41,090 nucleotides of DNA from NCBI RefSeq assembly GCF_937880195.1, contig NZ_CALFLA010000034.1:1-41090 (forward strand), written 5' to 3'. The stretch is from an uncultured Blautia sp. (lineage in GTDB: Bacteria > Bacillota > Clostridia > Lachnospirales > Lachnospiraceae). How positions within the stretch are numbered: position 1 is the stretch's first letter; every line of letters begins with the position of its first letter. This document shows, one piece after another, positions 7,567 through 16,220 of this stretch. Both the position numbers and the translations under genes were made by a program. Below the pieces are notes generated by a model. That model was not told the origin of the DNA. It did no database searches and worked only from the letters and a program-made list of their open reading frames with translations.

Positions 7567-8415
7567 ATGAGTGTTGCAGATACCATTTTTATTCAGATGT
7601 GCAAAGACGTGATCGAGAACGGAACCAGCACAGAGGGTGAGAAGGTCCGTCCAGTGTGGGAGGACGGAACCCCTGCTTATACAATTAAAAAATTCGGTGT
7701 GGTGAACCGCTATGATCTTCGCAGGGAGTTTCCGGCTCTGACCCTTAGGAAAACAGCCCTTAAAAGCGCCATGGATGAGATTCTCTGGATCTGGCAGAAA
7801 AAATCTAATAATATCCATGATCTGAACAGCCATATCTGGGACAGCTGGGCAGATGAGACTGGTTCCATTGGCAAGGCTTACGGTTATCAGATGCAGGTGA
7901 AACATCAGTATAAAGAGGGCATGATGGATCAGGTGGATCGGGTTCTTTATGATCTGAAAAACAATCCCTACAGCCGCCGTATCATGACAAACATTTATGT
8001 GCATCAGGATCTTCACGAAATGCATCTTTACCCATGCGCTTATTCTATGACATTTAATGTAACAAAAGAACCGGGAAAGGATAAGCTGACGCTGAACGCT
8101 ATTTTGAACCAGCGTTCTCAGGATATCCTGGCTGCCAATAACTGGAACGTATGCCAGTATTCTCTGCTTCTTATGATGTTTGCCCAGGTTTCCGGCATGG
8201 AGGCGGGAGAGCTTGTCCATGTGATTTCTGACTGCCATATTTATGATCGTCATATTCCGGTGATCAAGGAGCTGATCCAGAGAACCCCTTATCCGGCGCC
8301 AGTGGTAAAGCTGAATCCAGAGATCAAGAACTTTTATGATTTTACCGTGGACGATCTGATCGTAGAGAATTATCAGACCTGGCCTCAGATCAAAAATATC
8401 CCCATTGCCATTTAA
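7567..8415 (+). CDS. thyA: Thymidylate synthase (ThyA, Bacillus/phage phi3T-like branch)
   Basis: A 282-residue enzyme that methylates dUMP to dTMP with methylene-tetrahydrofolate, releasing dihydrofolate. The nucleophile is Cys157 in YPCAYSMTF; other family features are RSQDI (phosphate-binding Arg), WNVCQY with the dUMP-contacting Asn, and SDCHIYDRH with the conserved His and Tyr. The motif PCA rather than the textbook PCH, together with ELLWIWQ-like and GTPAYT-like stretches, resembles the phi3T/B. subtilis ThyA branch as I recall it, so the substitution is probably lineage-typical. ATG 7567 is chosen because GAAGGAGG lies just before it; the ATG at 7531 has none. dfrA follows after 45 bp, so dihydrofolate is recycled by the next gene product. 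Confidence 0.97.
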   Translation: MSVADTIFIQMCKDVIENGTSTEGEKVRPVWEDGTPAYTIKKFGVVNRYDLRREFPALTLRKTALKSAMDEILWIWQKKSNNIHDLNSHIWDSWADETGSIGKAYGYQMQVKHQYKEGMMDQVDRVLYDLKNNPYSRRIMTNIYVHQDLHEMHLYPCAYSMTFNVTKEPGKDKLTLNAILNQRSQDILAANNWNVCQYSLLLMMFAQVSGMEAGELVHVISDCHIYDRHIPVIKELIQRTPYPAPVVKLNPEIKNFYDFTVDDLIVENYQTWPQIKNIPIAI

Positions 8416-8460
8416 GATATTTTTTAAAAAACAGAATTTCCAGAAAGGATATCAGAGATT

Positions 8461-8952
8461 ATGAATATTATTGTTGCAGTTGACAAGAACTGGGCCATTG
8501 GCAAGGACAATAAACTTCTTGTAAGCATTCCGGCAGACATGAAAATGTTTCGCCAGGAGACTACCGGAAAGGTGGTGGTTATGGGAAGAAAGACCCTTGA
8601 AAGCTTTCCGGGAGGGCTTCCTCTTAAAAACAGAACTAATATTGTCCTTACAGGAAATAAGGATTTTAAGGTAAAAGACGCTATTGTAGTCCATACTATG
8701 GAGGAGCTTCTGGAAGAAATTAAAAAATATCCCTCAGACCAGGTATACTGTATTGGAGGAGACAGTGTATATAAACAGCTTCTTCCTTATTGTGATACAG
8801 CGCATATCACCAAGATCGACTTTGGATATGAGGCGGATCGCTATTTCCCGAATCTGGACGAGATGCCGGAGTGGGAGATTACAGCCAGAAGTGAAGAGCA
8901 GACATATTTTGACCTGGAATATGAATTTGTAAAATATGAGAGAAAGAAATAA
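8461..8952 (+). CDS. dfrA: Dihydrofolate reductase
   Basis: A 163-residue NADPH-dependent enzyme that reduces dihydrofolate to tetrahydrofolate. The family motifs are in order: MNIIVAVDKNWAIGKDNKLL at the N-terminus (substrate loop), VVVMGRKTLESFP (NADPH binding), NRTNIVLTG, and CIGGDSVYKQLLP. The length is standard. It is the second gene of the thyA-dfrA operon and is followed by a strong terminator. The usual acid at the folate pocket is Asp26 within SIPADMKMFR. It would be the target of trimethoprim; nothing in the sequence suggests a resistant type. Confidence 0.97.
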   Translation: MNIIVAVDKNWAIGKDNKLLVSIPADMKMFRQETTGKVVVMGRKTLESFPGGLPLKNRTNIVLTGNKDFKVKDAIVVHTMEELLEEIKKYPSDQVYCIGGDSVYKQLLPYCDTAHITKIDFGYEADRYFPNLDEMPEWEITARSEEQTYFDLEYEFVKYERKK

Positions 8953-8963
8953 AAGATAAGAAA

Positions 8964-9006
8964 AGCGGCGGTTATAGTTAAAAAACTGTAACCGCCGCTG
9001 GTTTTT
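8964..9006. terminator. Terminator between dfrA and ilvE, probably bidirectional
   Basis: A 16-bp GC-rich stem (8964-8979 with 8984-8999, one wobble) and loop AAAA, followed by GGTTTTT on the plus strand and by TTTT on the minus strand. It sits between two convergent genes. Confidence 0.9.
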
Positions 9007-9050
9007 GCCATGTAGCCTTCAGAAGCTGCCAGAGGCAGGCTCTGTAGGTT

Positions 9051-10076
9051 CTATTCAATGACCTGAAGCCATCCTTTGGGAGCTTCGATACGGCCCATCT
9101 GGATGCCGGTCAGTGTTTCATAAAGTTTTTTGGTGACAGGACCCATTTCTGTCATTCCTGTGGGGAAACAGATCTCTTTGCCATGATCTACGATCTTACC
9201 TACAGGGGAGATTACAGCTGCAGTACCGCAAAGTCCGCACTCGGCAAAATCTTTTACTTCCTCAAATGGAACTTCTCTTTCTTCTGCTTTAAGGCCAAGA
9301 TAATGCTGGGCCACATAGATCAGAGAACGGCGTGTGATGGAAGGAAGGATGCTGTCAGACTTGGGCGTTACAACAGTATTGTCGTTTGTAACAAAGAGGA
9401 AGTTAGCGCCTCCGGTTTCTTCGACCTTGGTTCTGGTAGCAGCGTCCAGATACATATTTTCGTCATAGCCCTGGCTGTGGGCGTCTACAATAGCATGCAT
9501 ACTCATAGCATAATTTAAGCCTGCTTTAATATGGCCGGTTCCGTGGGGAGCGGCACGGTCGAAGTCAGTGACGCGGAGAGTCAGAGGCTTTACACCGCCT
9601 TTAAAATAAGGTCCTACAGGCGTAGTGAATATACGGAACTGATATTCATCAGCAGGTTTTACACCAATAACCGGATTAGTTCCAAACATATAAGGACGGA
9701 TATAAAGAGTTGCCCCGGAACCAAATGGGGGAACATAAGCGGCATTGGCCTTTACAGTGTCAATGACAGCCTTGATAAAACGATCCTGAGGAAATACTGG
9801 CATTTCCAACCTCTTGGCAGAAGCTTCCATTCGTTCAGCGTTCAGATCAGGACGGAAGGTGACGATACGTCCGTCTTCTGTGGTATAGGCTTTCATGCCT
9901 TCAAATACAGTCTGTGCATATTGGAGAACTCCGGCGCATTCGTTGATCACAACATTTGCGTCTTCTGTCAGTCTTCCTTCGTCCCAGGAACCGTTCTTAA
10001 AATCAGAGATATAGCGGTAATCCGTCTGGATATAGCTGAAGCCAAGGTTACCCCAGTCAATGTTCTTTTTTTCCAT
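9051..10076 (-). CDS. ilvE: Branched-chain amino acid aminotransferase
   Basis: A 341-residue fold-type IV PLP enzyme that transfers amino groups between glutamate and the keto acids of leucine, isoleucine and valine. The PLP lysine is Lys184 in HGTGHIKAGLNYA; the group II BCAT features VFEGMKAY, LYIRPYMFG and the TTPVGPYF loop are present. The start is ATG 10076, eight residues inside the longest frame, because AGGAGG (10085-10090 on this strand) lies directly upstream of it and inside the longer frame. It is a single gene between two terminators/promoters. CodY commonly represses ilvE in Firmicutes and codY is in this window, but I found no good CodY box here. Confidence 0.96.
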   Translation of the reverse strand: MEKKNIDWGNLGFSYIQTDYRYISDFKNGSWDEGRLTEDANVVINECAGVLQYAQTVFEGMKAYTTEDGRIVTFRPDLNAERMEASAKRLEMPVFPQDRFIKAVIDTVKANAAYVPPFGSGATLYIRPYMFGTNPVIGVKPADEYQFRIFTTPVGPYFKGGVKPLTLRVTDFDRAAPHGTGHIKAGLNYAMSMHAIVDAHSQGYDENMYLDAATRTKVEETGGANFLFVTNDNTVVTPKSDSILPSITRRSLIYVAQHYLGLKAEEREVPFEEVKDFAECGLCGTAAVISPVGKIVDHGKEICFPTGMTEMGPVTKKLYETLTGIQMGRIEAPKGWLQVIE

Positions 10077-10141
10077 AATAGTATCCTCCTGTTTCAAATG
10101 GCAGTATGTAATACTTTGCCACGTTACTGTGCGATATAACT

Positions 10142-10170
10142 AGTTTAGCACTTTTGTCTTTAGACTTCAA
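10142..10170 (-). promoter_or_regulatory. Candidate promoter of ilvE
   Basis: Minus strand: TTGAAG (10170-10165), 17 bp, TAAACT (10147-10142), giving a leader of about 60 nt. The -10 is only a 4/6 match. It is back-to-back with the plus-strand promoter at 10178. Confidence 0.45.
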
Positions 10171-10177
10171 CGAAAAC

Positions 10178-10206
10178 TTGTATTTTATGAGGTACTTCGC
10201 TATAAT
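10178..10206 (+). promoter_or_regulatory. Strong promoter upstream of the remnant and ispG-polC-fbp
   Basis: TTGTAT (10178-10183), 17-bp spacer, perfect TATAAT (10201-10206). No other promoter or terminator was seen before ispG, so this promoter probably now transcribes ispG-polC-fbp through a leader of about 450 nt. Confidence 0.7.
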
Positions 10207-10328
10207 TATTTTATCTCAGTGGAAGTATGATCTTCAACTGAAATAAATGTCTCCGGCGCAGACTGCGGCGGGATGAAGATGCAGAAATACACAGACGAAA
10301 CTACAAATTTACTGGATGGAGAAAAGCT

Positions 10329-10638
10329 ATGGATAATAATAAAACAACAAAAAACCAGAACTTTGATTTTGCCCAGATGGAAGATAAGATCCAGGAGGTT
10401 CAGGATGTGATCGAAAGAGCTGTAAATTCCAGGGTTTCAGGAGAATGAGCAAATCTATCGGCAGGGTGATCGATCAGGGAGTCCGACAATATCAGAGACA
10501 GACCTTCACTCAGGAAACCCAATGGGAAAGTGAACCATACAGAGAGAAGAAGGAAGAGTCAGACGGCAGGAGGCAGAAGCTGAGATGATCCGAATGGAAA
10601 ACGACCTTAAGACAAAACTTCTGGAAATCCACAGATAA
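10329..10638 (+). pseudogene. Remnant of an xpaC-like gene joined to a telA-like 3' end
   Basis: Three short frames read on in sequence. Frame one (ATG 10329) gives a charged helical N-terminus ending in DVIERAVNS; restoring one missing C near 10430 continues it as QGFRRMSKSIGRVIDQGV, which together resemble the start of XpaC-type (5-bromo-4-chloroindolyl phosphate hydrolysis family) proteins. From about 10533 a third frame gives EGRVRRQEAEAEMIRM and ends LEIHR-stop at 10638, resembling the C-terminal end of TelA-type toxic-anion-resistance proteins, which often follow xpaC. This suggests a large internal deletion plus frameshifts. The family assignment is from memory of typical sequences and is tentative; that this is a broken gene is more certain. 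Confidence 0.5.
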
Positions 10639-10664
10639 GAAATATTTTTGACAGGAGGCAGATT

Positions 10665-11720
10665 ATGTATCGGGAACATACAAAGGTTGTACAGATTGGG
10701 GACAGAAAGATCGGAGGAGGCAATCCTATCCTGATCCAGTCCATGACAAATACGAAAACAGATGATGTAGAGGCTACGGTAAAGCAGATCCTGGAGCTGG
10801 AGGCCGCAGGCTGCGAGATCATCCGCTGCGCAGTGCCGGATATGGCGGCAGCAGAAGCGCTTTCCGAAATCAAAAAACAGATCCACATTCCTCTTGTGGC
10901 AGATATTCATTTTGATTACCGTCTTGCCATTGCAGCCATGGAAAACGGAGCGGACAAGATCCGCATTAATCCTGGAAATATTGGAAGCAGAGAACGGATC
11001 CAGGCAGTTGTGGACGTGGCAAAAGAGAGAAATATTCCTATCCGTGTAGGCGTCAACAGCGGCTCCCTGGAAAAGGAACTGGTAGAAAAATATCATGGAG
11101 TAACAGCAGAGGGACTGGTAGAAAGCGCTCTTGACAAGGTGCGGATCATTGAGGAAATGGGATATGACAATCTGGTGATCAGCATTAAGTCCTCTGACGT
11201 AATGATGTGCGCAAAGGCTCATGAACTAATTGCCGAAAAAACAGATTATCCTCTCCATGTGGGAATCACAGAGGCCGGAACTTTGTATTCAGGAAATATC
11301 AAATCAGCAGTTGGACTTGGAATCATCCTTTCACAGGGAATCGGAGATACGATCCGGGTATCCTTAACCGGCGCCCCTCTGGAAGAAATCAAATCAGCAA
11401 AACGGATCTTAAAAACCCTTGGCCTTCGTAAAGGGGGGATCGAAGTAGTGTCCTGCCCTACCTGCGGCCGGACAAGGATCGATCTTATTGGTCTTGCCAA
11501 CCAGGTGGAGGATATGGTACAGGATATTCCTCTTGATATTAAGGTAGCAGTAATGGGGTGCGTGGTAAACGGTCCCGGAGAGGCAAAGGAAGCCGACATA
11601 GGTATTGCCGGAGGCGTAGGCGTAGGTCTTCTGATCAAAAAAGGAGAGATCGTCAAAAAGGTTCCTGAAGATCAGCTTTTGGAAACCTTAAGACAGGAGC
11701 TTCTCCACTGGAACGAATAA
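10665..11720 (+). CDS. ispG: 4-hydroxy-3-methylbut-2-enyl diphosphate synthase (flavodoxin)
   Basis: A 351-residue iron-sulphur enzyme (IspG/GcpE) of the MEP isoprenoid pathway that reductively converts methylerythritol cyclodiphosphate to HMBPP. The N-terminal TIM-barrel domain begins with VQIGDRKIGGGNPILIQSMTN split over the first 30 residues, and the C-terminal domain holds the three cluster ligands Cys264 and Cys267 (SCPTCGRT) and Cys299 (MGCVVNGPGEA), with the fourth-ligand Glu in GPGEA. A strong GACAGGAGG precedes the ATG. polC follows after 13 bp. In related genomes dxr and rseP usually precede ispG; they are absent here, where the broken xpaC/telA remnant sits instead. Confidence 0.97.
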   Translation: MYREHTKVVQIGDRKIGGGNPILIQSMTNTKTDDVEATVKQILELEAAGCEIIRCAVPDMAAAEALSEIKKQIHIPLVADIHFDYRLAIAAMENGADKIRINPGNIGSRERIQAVVDVAKERNIPIRVGVNSGSLEKELVEKYHGVTAEGLVESALDKVRIIEEMGYDNLVISIKSSDVMMCAKAHELIAEKTDYPLHVGITEAGTLYSGNIKSAVGLGIILSQGIGDTIRVSLTGAPLEEIKSAKRILKTLGLRKGGIEVVSCPTCGRTRIDLIGLANQVEDMVQDIPLDIKVAVMGCVVNGPGEAKEADIGIAGGVGVGLLIKKGEIVKKVPEDQLLETLRQELLHWNE

Positions 11721-11733
11721 GAAAGAGATATTT

Positions 11734-14700
11734 ATGGAAAAAGATTTTTTTGACGTATTTCCTAATTTAAAAATAAAAGACCCTCTTCAGGAACTTCTTG
11801 ATATGGTGTCTGTAACAAAGGTATCCTGCAATCCAGACAAGACAAGGCTGTGGGTCTATATAAGCAGTGAGCGTTGGATCCACAAAAAATATATCATGGA
11901 GCTGCAGCAGCAGATTGAACGCCAGTGTTTTCCGGGGATTTCCATACAGGTGACAGTAATCGAGAAATTTCATCTGTCCAGACAGTATACTCCTGACAAT
12001 TTTCTGGAAGTGTACCGTTCCAGCATGGAAATGGAGCTTCGCAATTATAATATGCTGGAATATAATCTTTTTAAACGGGCGAAGATCACCTTTTCCGGTA
12101 CAGAGGAGATGGATCTGATCCTTCCCGATTCTGTGATCGCCCGGGAAAAAAGTGAGATTCTTGTTGAGTATCTTCATAAGGTTTTTTGTGAGCGCTGCGG
12201 TATGAATCTTATGATTGAACTTCAGTTTGAGGAAGCGCCGGAAAGCCGTTATCGTAAAAATGCAGCTCTCCAGATCCAGCAGGAAGTAGAGAATGTATTA
12301 AAAAATGCCAAGCTGGAAGGGGAAGAGGAACCGAAAGAGACAGAGGAAGAAGAGAAAAAGGACAAAAAGGATAAAAAGGATCACAAAAAATCAGGGGATA
12401 AAGGCCGTCACGATAAAAAATCATTTGACAAAAAAGGCCAGAACAGCCAGTTCCGTACAGGCTTTCGTCGTGACAGCAATCCTGATGTGATTTATGGAAG
12501 AGACTTTGAAGGAGAAACCATTCCCCTGGAAAGCATTACAGGAGAAATGGGAGAGGTGATTATCCGCGGTCAGGTAATGGATGTGGAGGCAAGAGAAATC
12601 CGCAATGAAAAAACAATCCTGATCTTTCCTGTTACAGATTTTACAGATTCCATTGTGATCAAAATGTTTCTCCGTAATGAACAGGTTCCAGAAGTCATAG
12701 AATCTGTCAAAAAAGGAGCTTTCCTGAAACTGAAGGGAGTTACCACTATCGACCGTTTTGACAGAGAGCTGACCATTGGTTCTATTAGCGGTATCAAGAA
12801 AATCGCAGATTTTCGCAGTTCGAGAATAGATACCAGCCCTCAGAAAAGAGTAGAACTTCACTGCCATACAAAAATGAGCGATATGGATGGGGTAACAGAT
12901 GCAAAAGCTCTTGTAAAAAGGGCTTATGAATGGGGACACAAGGCTATTGCCATTACGGACCACGGTGTTGTGCAGGCCTTTCCTGAGGCAAACCACTGCT
13001 TTGACGCCTGGGGCGGCTGTGTTCCCAAGGAATCTGATTTTAAGGTGCTTTATGGCATGGAAGCCTATCTGGTAGACGACCTGAAGGGAATTGTAACAAA
13101 CAGCAAGGGTCAGTCTATGGATGGGAATTTTGTTGTTTTTGATATTGAGACAACAGGATTTTCTCCTTTGACCTGTAAGATTATAGAAATCGGCGCAGTT
13201 CGTGTGGAAAAAGGCGTGATCACAGATCGTTTTTCCACTTTTGTGAATCCCAAGGTCCCTATTCCCTATAGGATTGAACAGCTTACCAGCATTAATGACG
13301 CCATGGTAATGGATGCGCCGGATATTGAACATATTCTTCCAAAATTCCTGGATTTTTGTAAAGATGCGGTTATGGTAGCTCATAATGCAGATTTTGATAT
13401 GGGATTTATTATGGAAAACTGCAGAAGACAGGGATTTTCTGATGAGTTTACTTATATTGACACAGTTGGTATGGCGCGGTTCCTTTTGCCTGCTCTGAAC
13501 CGTTTTAAACTGGATACGGTTGCAAAGGCGGTAGGGGTTTCTCTTGCCCACCATCACAGAGCTGTGGATGATGCGTCCTGTACGGCAGATATTTTTGTGA
13601 AATTTGTGGAAATGCTGAGAGAGAGGGATATTTTTGACGTGGACGCTCTGAACAGTCAGGGCAATGTGTCTGTAGACACCATCAAAAAACTTCCCACTTA
13701 TCATGCGGTGATTTTTGCCAGAAACGAGATCGGGCGCATCAATCTTTATAAGCTGGTAAGTCAGTCTCATCTAAAATATTACAGGAGACGGCCGAGAGTA
13801 CCCAAAAGCCTTTTTCTTGAGCATAGAGACGGTCTTTTGATCGGAAGCGCCTGCGAGGCGGGAGAACTTTACCAGGCTCTTCTTCGAAACGCTCCGGATC
13901 AGGAGATTGCAAGACTGGTGGATTTTTATGATTATCTGGAGATCCAGCCTCTTGGAAACAATGCCTTTATGATCGCCAGCGACAAAAACGACACAGTTAA
14001 TTCTAATGAAGATCTGATAGAACTGAACAAAAAGATCGTAAAGCTGGGAGAACAGTTCAAAAAGCCTGTGGTGGCTACCTGCGACGTGCATTTTATGGAT
14101 CCCCAGGATGAGATCTACCGCCGTATCATTATGGCAGGAAACGGATTTTCTGACGCGGATAATCAGGCGCCGCTTTATTTTCGTACTACGGAAGAGATGC
14201 TGGAAGAGTTTGCTTATCTGGGAAGCGAAAAGGCGGAAGAGGTTGTTATTACAAATACAAATAAGATTGCGGATATGATAGAAAAGATTTCTCCCATTCA
14301 TCCAGATAAATTTCCTCCTGTGATCGAAAATTCTGACAGGGACTTAAGAGATATCTGCTTTAAAAAGGCCCACGAGATCTACGGAGAAAATCTTCCGGGA
14401 ATTGTGGAGGAACGCCTGGAAAAAGAGCTGAATTCTATTATTTCCAACGGATATGCGGTTATGTACATCATTGCCCAGAAGCTGGTATGGAAATCAAACG
14501 ATGACGGGTATCTGGTAGGCTCCAGAGGTTCCGTAGGGTCTTCCCTGGCAGCAACCATGTCAGGTATTACGGAAGTAAATCCGCTGCCTCCCCATTATAT
14601 CTGTCCCAAATGCAAGTACAGTGATTTTGATTCCCCGGAAGTGAAAAAATTCGGCGGAATGGCAGGCTGCGATATGCCGGATCGAAACTGTCCTCACTGC

Positions 14701-16209
14701 GGAACAAAGATGGATAAAGAAGGTTTTGACATTCCCTTTGAAACCTTCCTTGGATTTAAGGGAGATAAGGAGCCGGATATTGACCTGAACTTTTCTGGAG
14801 AATATCAGGCAAACGCTCATAAGTATACAGAAGTGATCTTTGGAAAAGGCCAGACCTTTAAGGCGGGAACCATTGGTACGCTGGCAGAAAAGACAGCTTT
14901 TGGCTATGTAAAGAATTACTTTGAGGAGCATGGAGAGAATAAACGTTATTGTGAGATCAACCGTATTGTACAGGGCTGTACAGGGATCAGAAGAACTACA
15001 GGACAGCACCCGGGGGGTATTATTGTACTTCCAAAGGGAGAAGAGATCGAAAAATTCACCCCTGTCCAGCATCCTGCCAATGATGAAAACAGCGATATCA
15101 TAACCACACACTTTGATTACCATTCCATTGACGGAAATCTTCTGAAACTGGATATTCTGGGACACGATGATCCTACCATGATCCGTATGCTGGAAGACCT
15201 TACTGGCAAGGACGCCAAAGAAGTACCCCTGGACAGCAAAGAGGTTATGTCGCTTTTTGGCAGTACAAAAGCTCTTGGGATTTCTCCTGACGATATTGGA
15301 GGATGTAAGCTGGGATGCCTTGGCGTTCCGGAGTTTGGTACAGACTTTGCTATGCAGATGCTTATTGATACTCAGCCAAAATACTTTTCCGATCTTGTAA
15401 GGATCGCCGGGCTTGCCCACGGCACAGACGTATGGCTGGGAAATGCCCAGACACTGATCCAGGAAGGCAAGGCTACCATTTCTACGGCGATCTGTACTCG
15501 TGACGATATTATGATCTATCTGATCAGCATGGGAGTAGAGAGCAGCCTTGCATTTACCATTATGGAAAGCGTCCGTAAGGGCAAGGGACTTCGAGAAGAA
15601 TGGGAGGCAACTATGAGGGAACATAAGGTTCCAGAATGGTATATCTGGTCCTGTAAAAAGATCAAATACATGTTCCCCAAGGCTCATGCGGCGGCCTATG
15701 TTATGATGGCCTGGAGAATCGCATGGTTTAAGGTGTTTATACCTCTTGCCTATTACGCTGCCTTTTTCAGCATACGTGCAACTGCTTTTTCCTATGAAAC
15801 TATGTGCATGGGCCGGGATCGTCTGGACTTTTACCTTGAAGAGCTTCGCAAAAAAGGCGACGAAGTCTCCAAAAAAGAGCAGGATTCCATTCGTGATATG
15901 AGGATCGTACAGGAAATGTATGCAAGAGGATTTGAATTTCTTCCTATTGATATTTATAAATCCCATGCCAACCGTTTCCAGATCATAGACGGCAAGCTGC
16001 TTCCTCCTCTGAACAGTATTGACGGAATGGGCGACAAGGCTGCGGAGGCAGTTGTGGAAGCTGCAAAAAAAGGAAAATTTTTATCAAAAGACGATTTCCG
16101 CGACAGAACAAAGGTCAGCAAGACAGTGATCGATCTTATGGATGATCTTGGTCTGTTCGGCGATATTCCCCAGTCCAATCAGTTTTCACTGTTTGATGTG
16201 GTGGTGTGA
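11734..16209 (+). CDS. polC: DNA polymerase III alpha subunit, PolC type
   Basis: The replicative polymerase of low-GC Gram-positives, 1491 residues. In order: N-terminal domain (1-190); a lysine/glutamate-rich linker (about 192-250, runs such as EEEEKKDKKDKKDHKK); an OB-fold domain; PHP domain from about 373 (ELHCHTKMSDMDG, ITDHGV); DEDDh proofreading exonuclease inserted in the PHP domain from about 465 (VFDIETTGF, AHNADFD, HHRAVDDA); polymerase core with GSRGSVGSSLAAT, a zinc module of CPKC and CPHC pairs near 955-990, and PDIDLNFSG with the catalytic Asp pair near 1015; and the helix-hairpin-helix and C-terminal regions. The insert position of the exonuclease is what defines PolC against DnaE. 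Its stop overlaps the region of the fbp start, so translation is coupled. The linker is longer and more charged than usual. Confidence 0.98.
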   Translation: MEKDFFDVFPNLKIKDPLQELLDMVSVTKVSCNPDKTRLWVYISSERWIHKKYIMELQQQIERQCFPGISIQVTVIEKFHLSRQYTPDNFLEVYRSSMEMELRNYNMLEYNLFKRAKITFSGTEEMDLILPDSVIAREKSEILVEYLHKVFCERCGMNLMIELQFEEAPESRYRKNAALQIQQEVENVLKNAKLEGEEEPKETEEEEKKDKKDKKDHKKSGDKGRHDKKSFDKKGQNSQFRTGFRRDSNPDVIYGRDFEGETIPLESITGEMGEVIIRGQVMDVEAREIRNEKTILIFPVTDFTDSIVIKMFLRNEQVPEVIESVKKGAFLKLKGVTTIDRFDRELTIGSISGIKKIADFRSSRIDTSPQKRVELHCHTKMSDMDGVTDAKALVKRAYEWGHKAIAITDHGVVQAFPEANHCFDAWGGCVPKESDFKVLYGMEAYLVDDLKGIVTNSKGQSMDGNFVVFDIETTGFSPLTCKIIEIGAVRVEKGVITDRFSTFVNPKVPIPYRIEQLTSINDAMVMDAPDIEHILPKFLDFCKDAVMVAHNADFDMGFIMENCRRQGFSDEFTYIDTVGMARFLLPALNRFKLDTVAKAVGVSLAHHHRAVDDASCTADIFVKFVEMLRERDIFDVDALNSQGNVSVDTIKKLPTYHAVIFARNEIGRINLYKLVSQSHLKYYRRRPRVPKSLFLEHRDGLLIGSACEAGELYQALLRNAPDQEIARLVDFYDYLEIQPLGNNAFMIASDKNDTVNSNEDLIELNKKIVKLGEQFKKPVVATCDVHFMDPQDEIYRRIIMAGNGFSDADNQAPLYFRTTEEMLEEFAYLGSEKAEEVVITNTNKIADMIEKISPIHPDKFPPVIENSDRDLRDICFKKAHEIYGENLPGIVEERLEKELNSIISNGYAVMYIIAQKLVWKSNDDGYLVGSRGSVGSSLAATMSGITEVNPLPPHYICPKCKYSDFDSPEVKKFGGMAGCDMPDRNCPHCGTKMDKEGFDIPFETFLGFKGDKEPDIDLNFSGEYQANAHKYTEVIFGKGQTFKAGTIGTLAEKTAFGYVKNYFEEHGENKRYCEINRIVQGCTGIRRTTGQHPGGIIVLPKGEEIEKFTPVQHPANDENSDIITTHFDYHSIDGNLLKLDILGHDDPTMIRMLEDLTGKDAKEVPLDSKEVMSLFGSTKALGISPDDIGGCKLGCLGVPEFGTDFAMQMLIDTQPKYFSDLVRIAGLAHGTDVWLGNAQTLIQEGKATISTAICTRDDIMIYLISMGVESSLAFTIMESVRKGKGLREEWEATMREHKVPEWYIWSCKKIKYMFPKAHAAAYVMMAWRIAWFKVFIPLAYYAAFFSIRATAFSYETMCMGRDRLDFYLEELRKKGDEVSKKEQDSIRDMRIVQEMYARGFEFLPIDIYKSHANRFQIIDGKLLPPLNSIDGMGDKAAEAVVEAAKKGKFLSKDDFRDRTKVSKTVIDLMDDLGLFGDIPQSNQFSLFDVVV

Positions 16210-16220
16210 AAGGAGAAATT

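Noticed and set aside
7567..8415. PCA instead of PCH at the ThyA active site as a sign of an inactive enzyme
   Set aside because: The nucleophilic Cys and the dUMP-binding residues are present, and the phi3T/B. subtilis branch also departs from PCH, so this is probably a lineage variation.
10098..10260. CodY box upstream of ilvE
   Set aside because: The best match around 10165-10180 agrees at only about 9 of 15 bases, which is expected by chance in AT-rich DNA.
12421..13770. Long open frame of 449 codons on the minus strand opposite polC, and similar ones at 14560-15966 and 1386-2411
   Set aside because: They lie opposite certain genes (polC, glgA), have unusual His/Cys-rich composition, no ribosome binding sites and no recognisable domains; they are mirror frames caused by codon bias.
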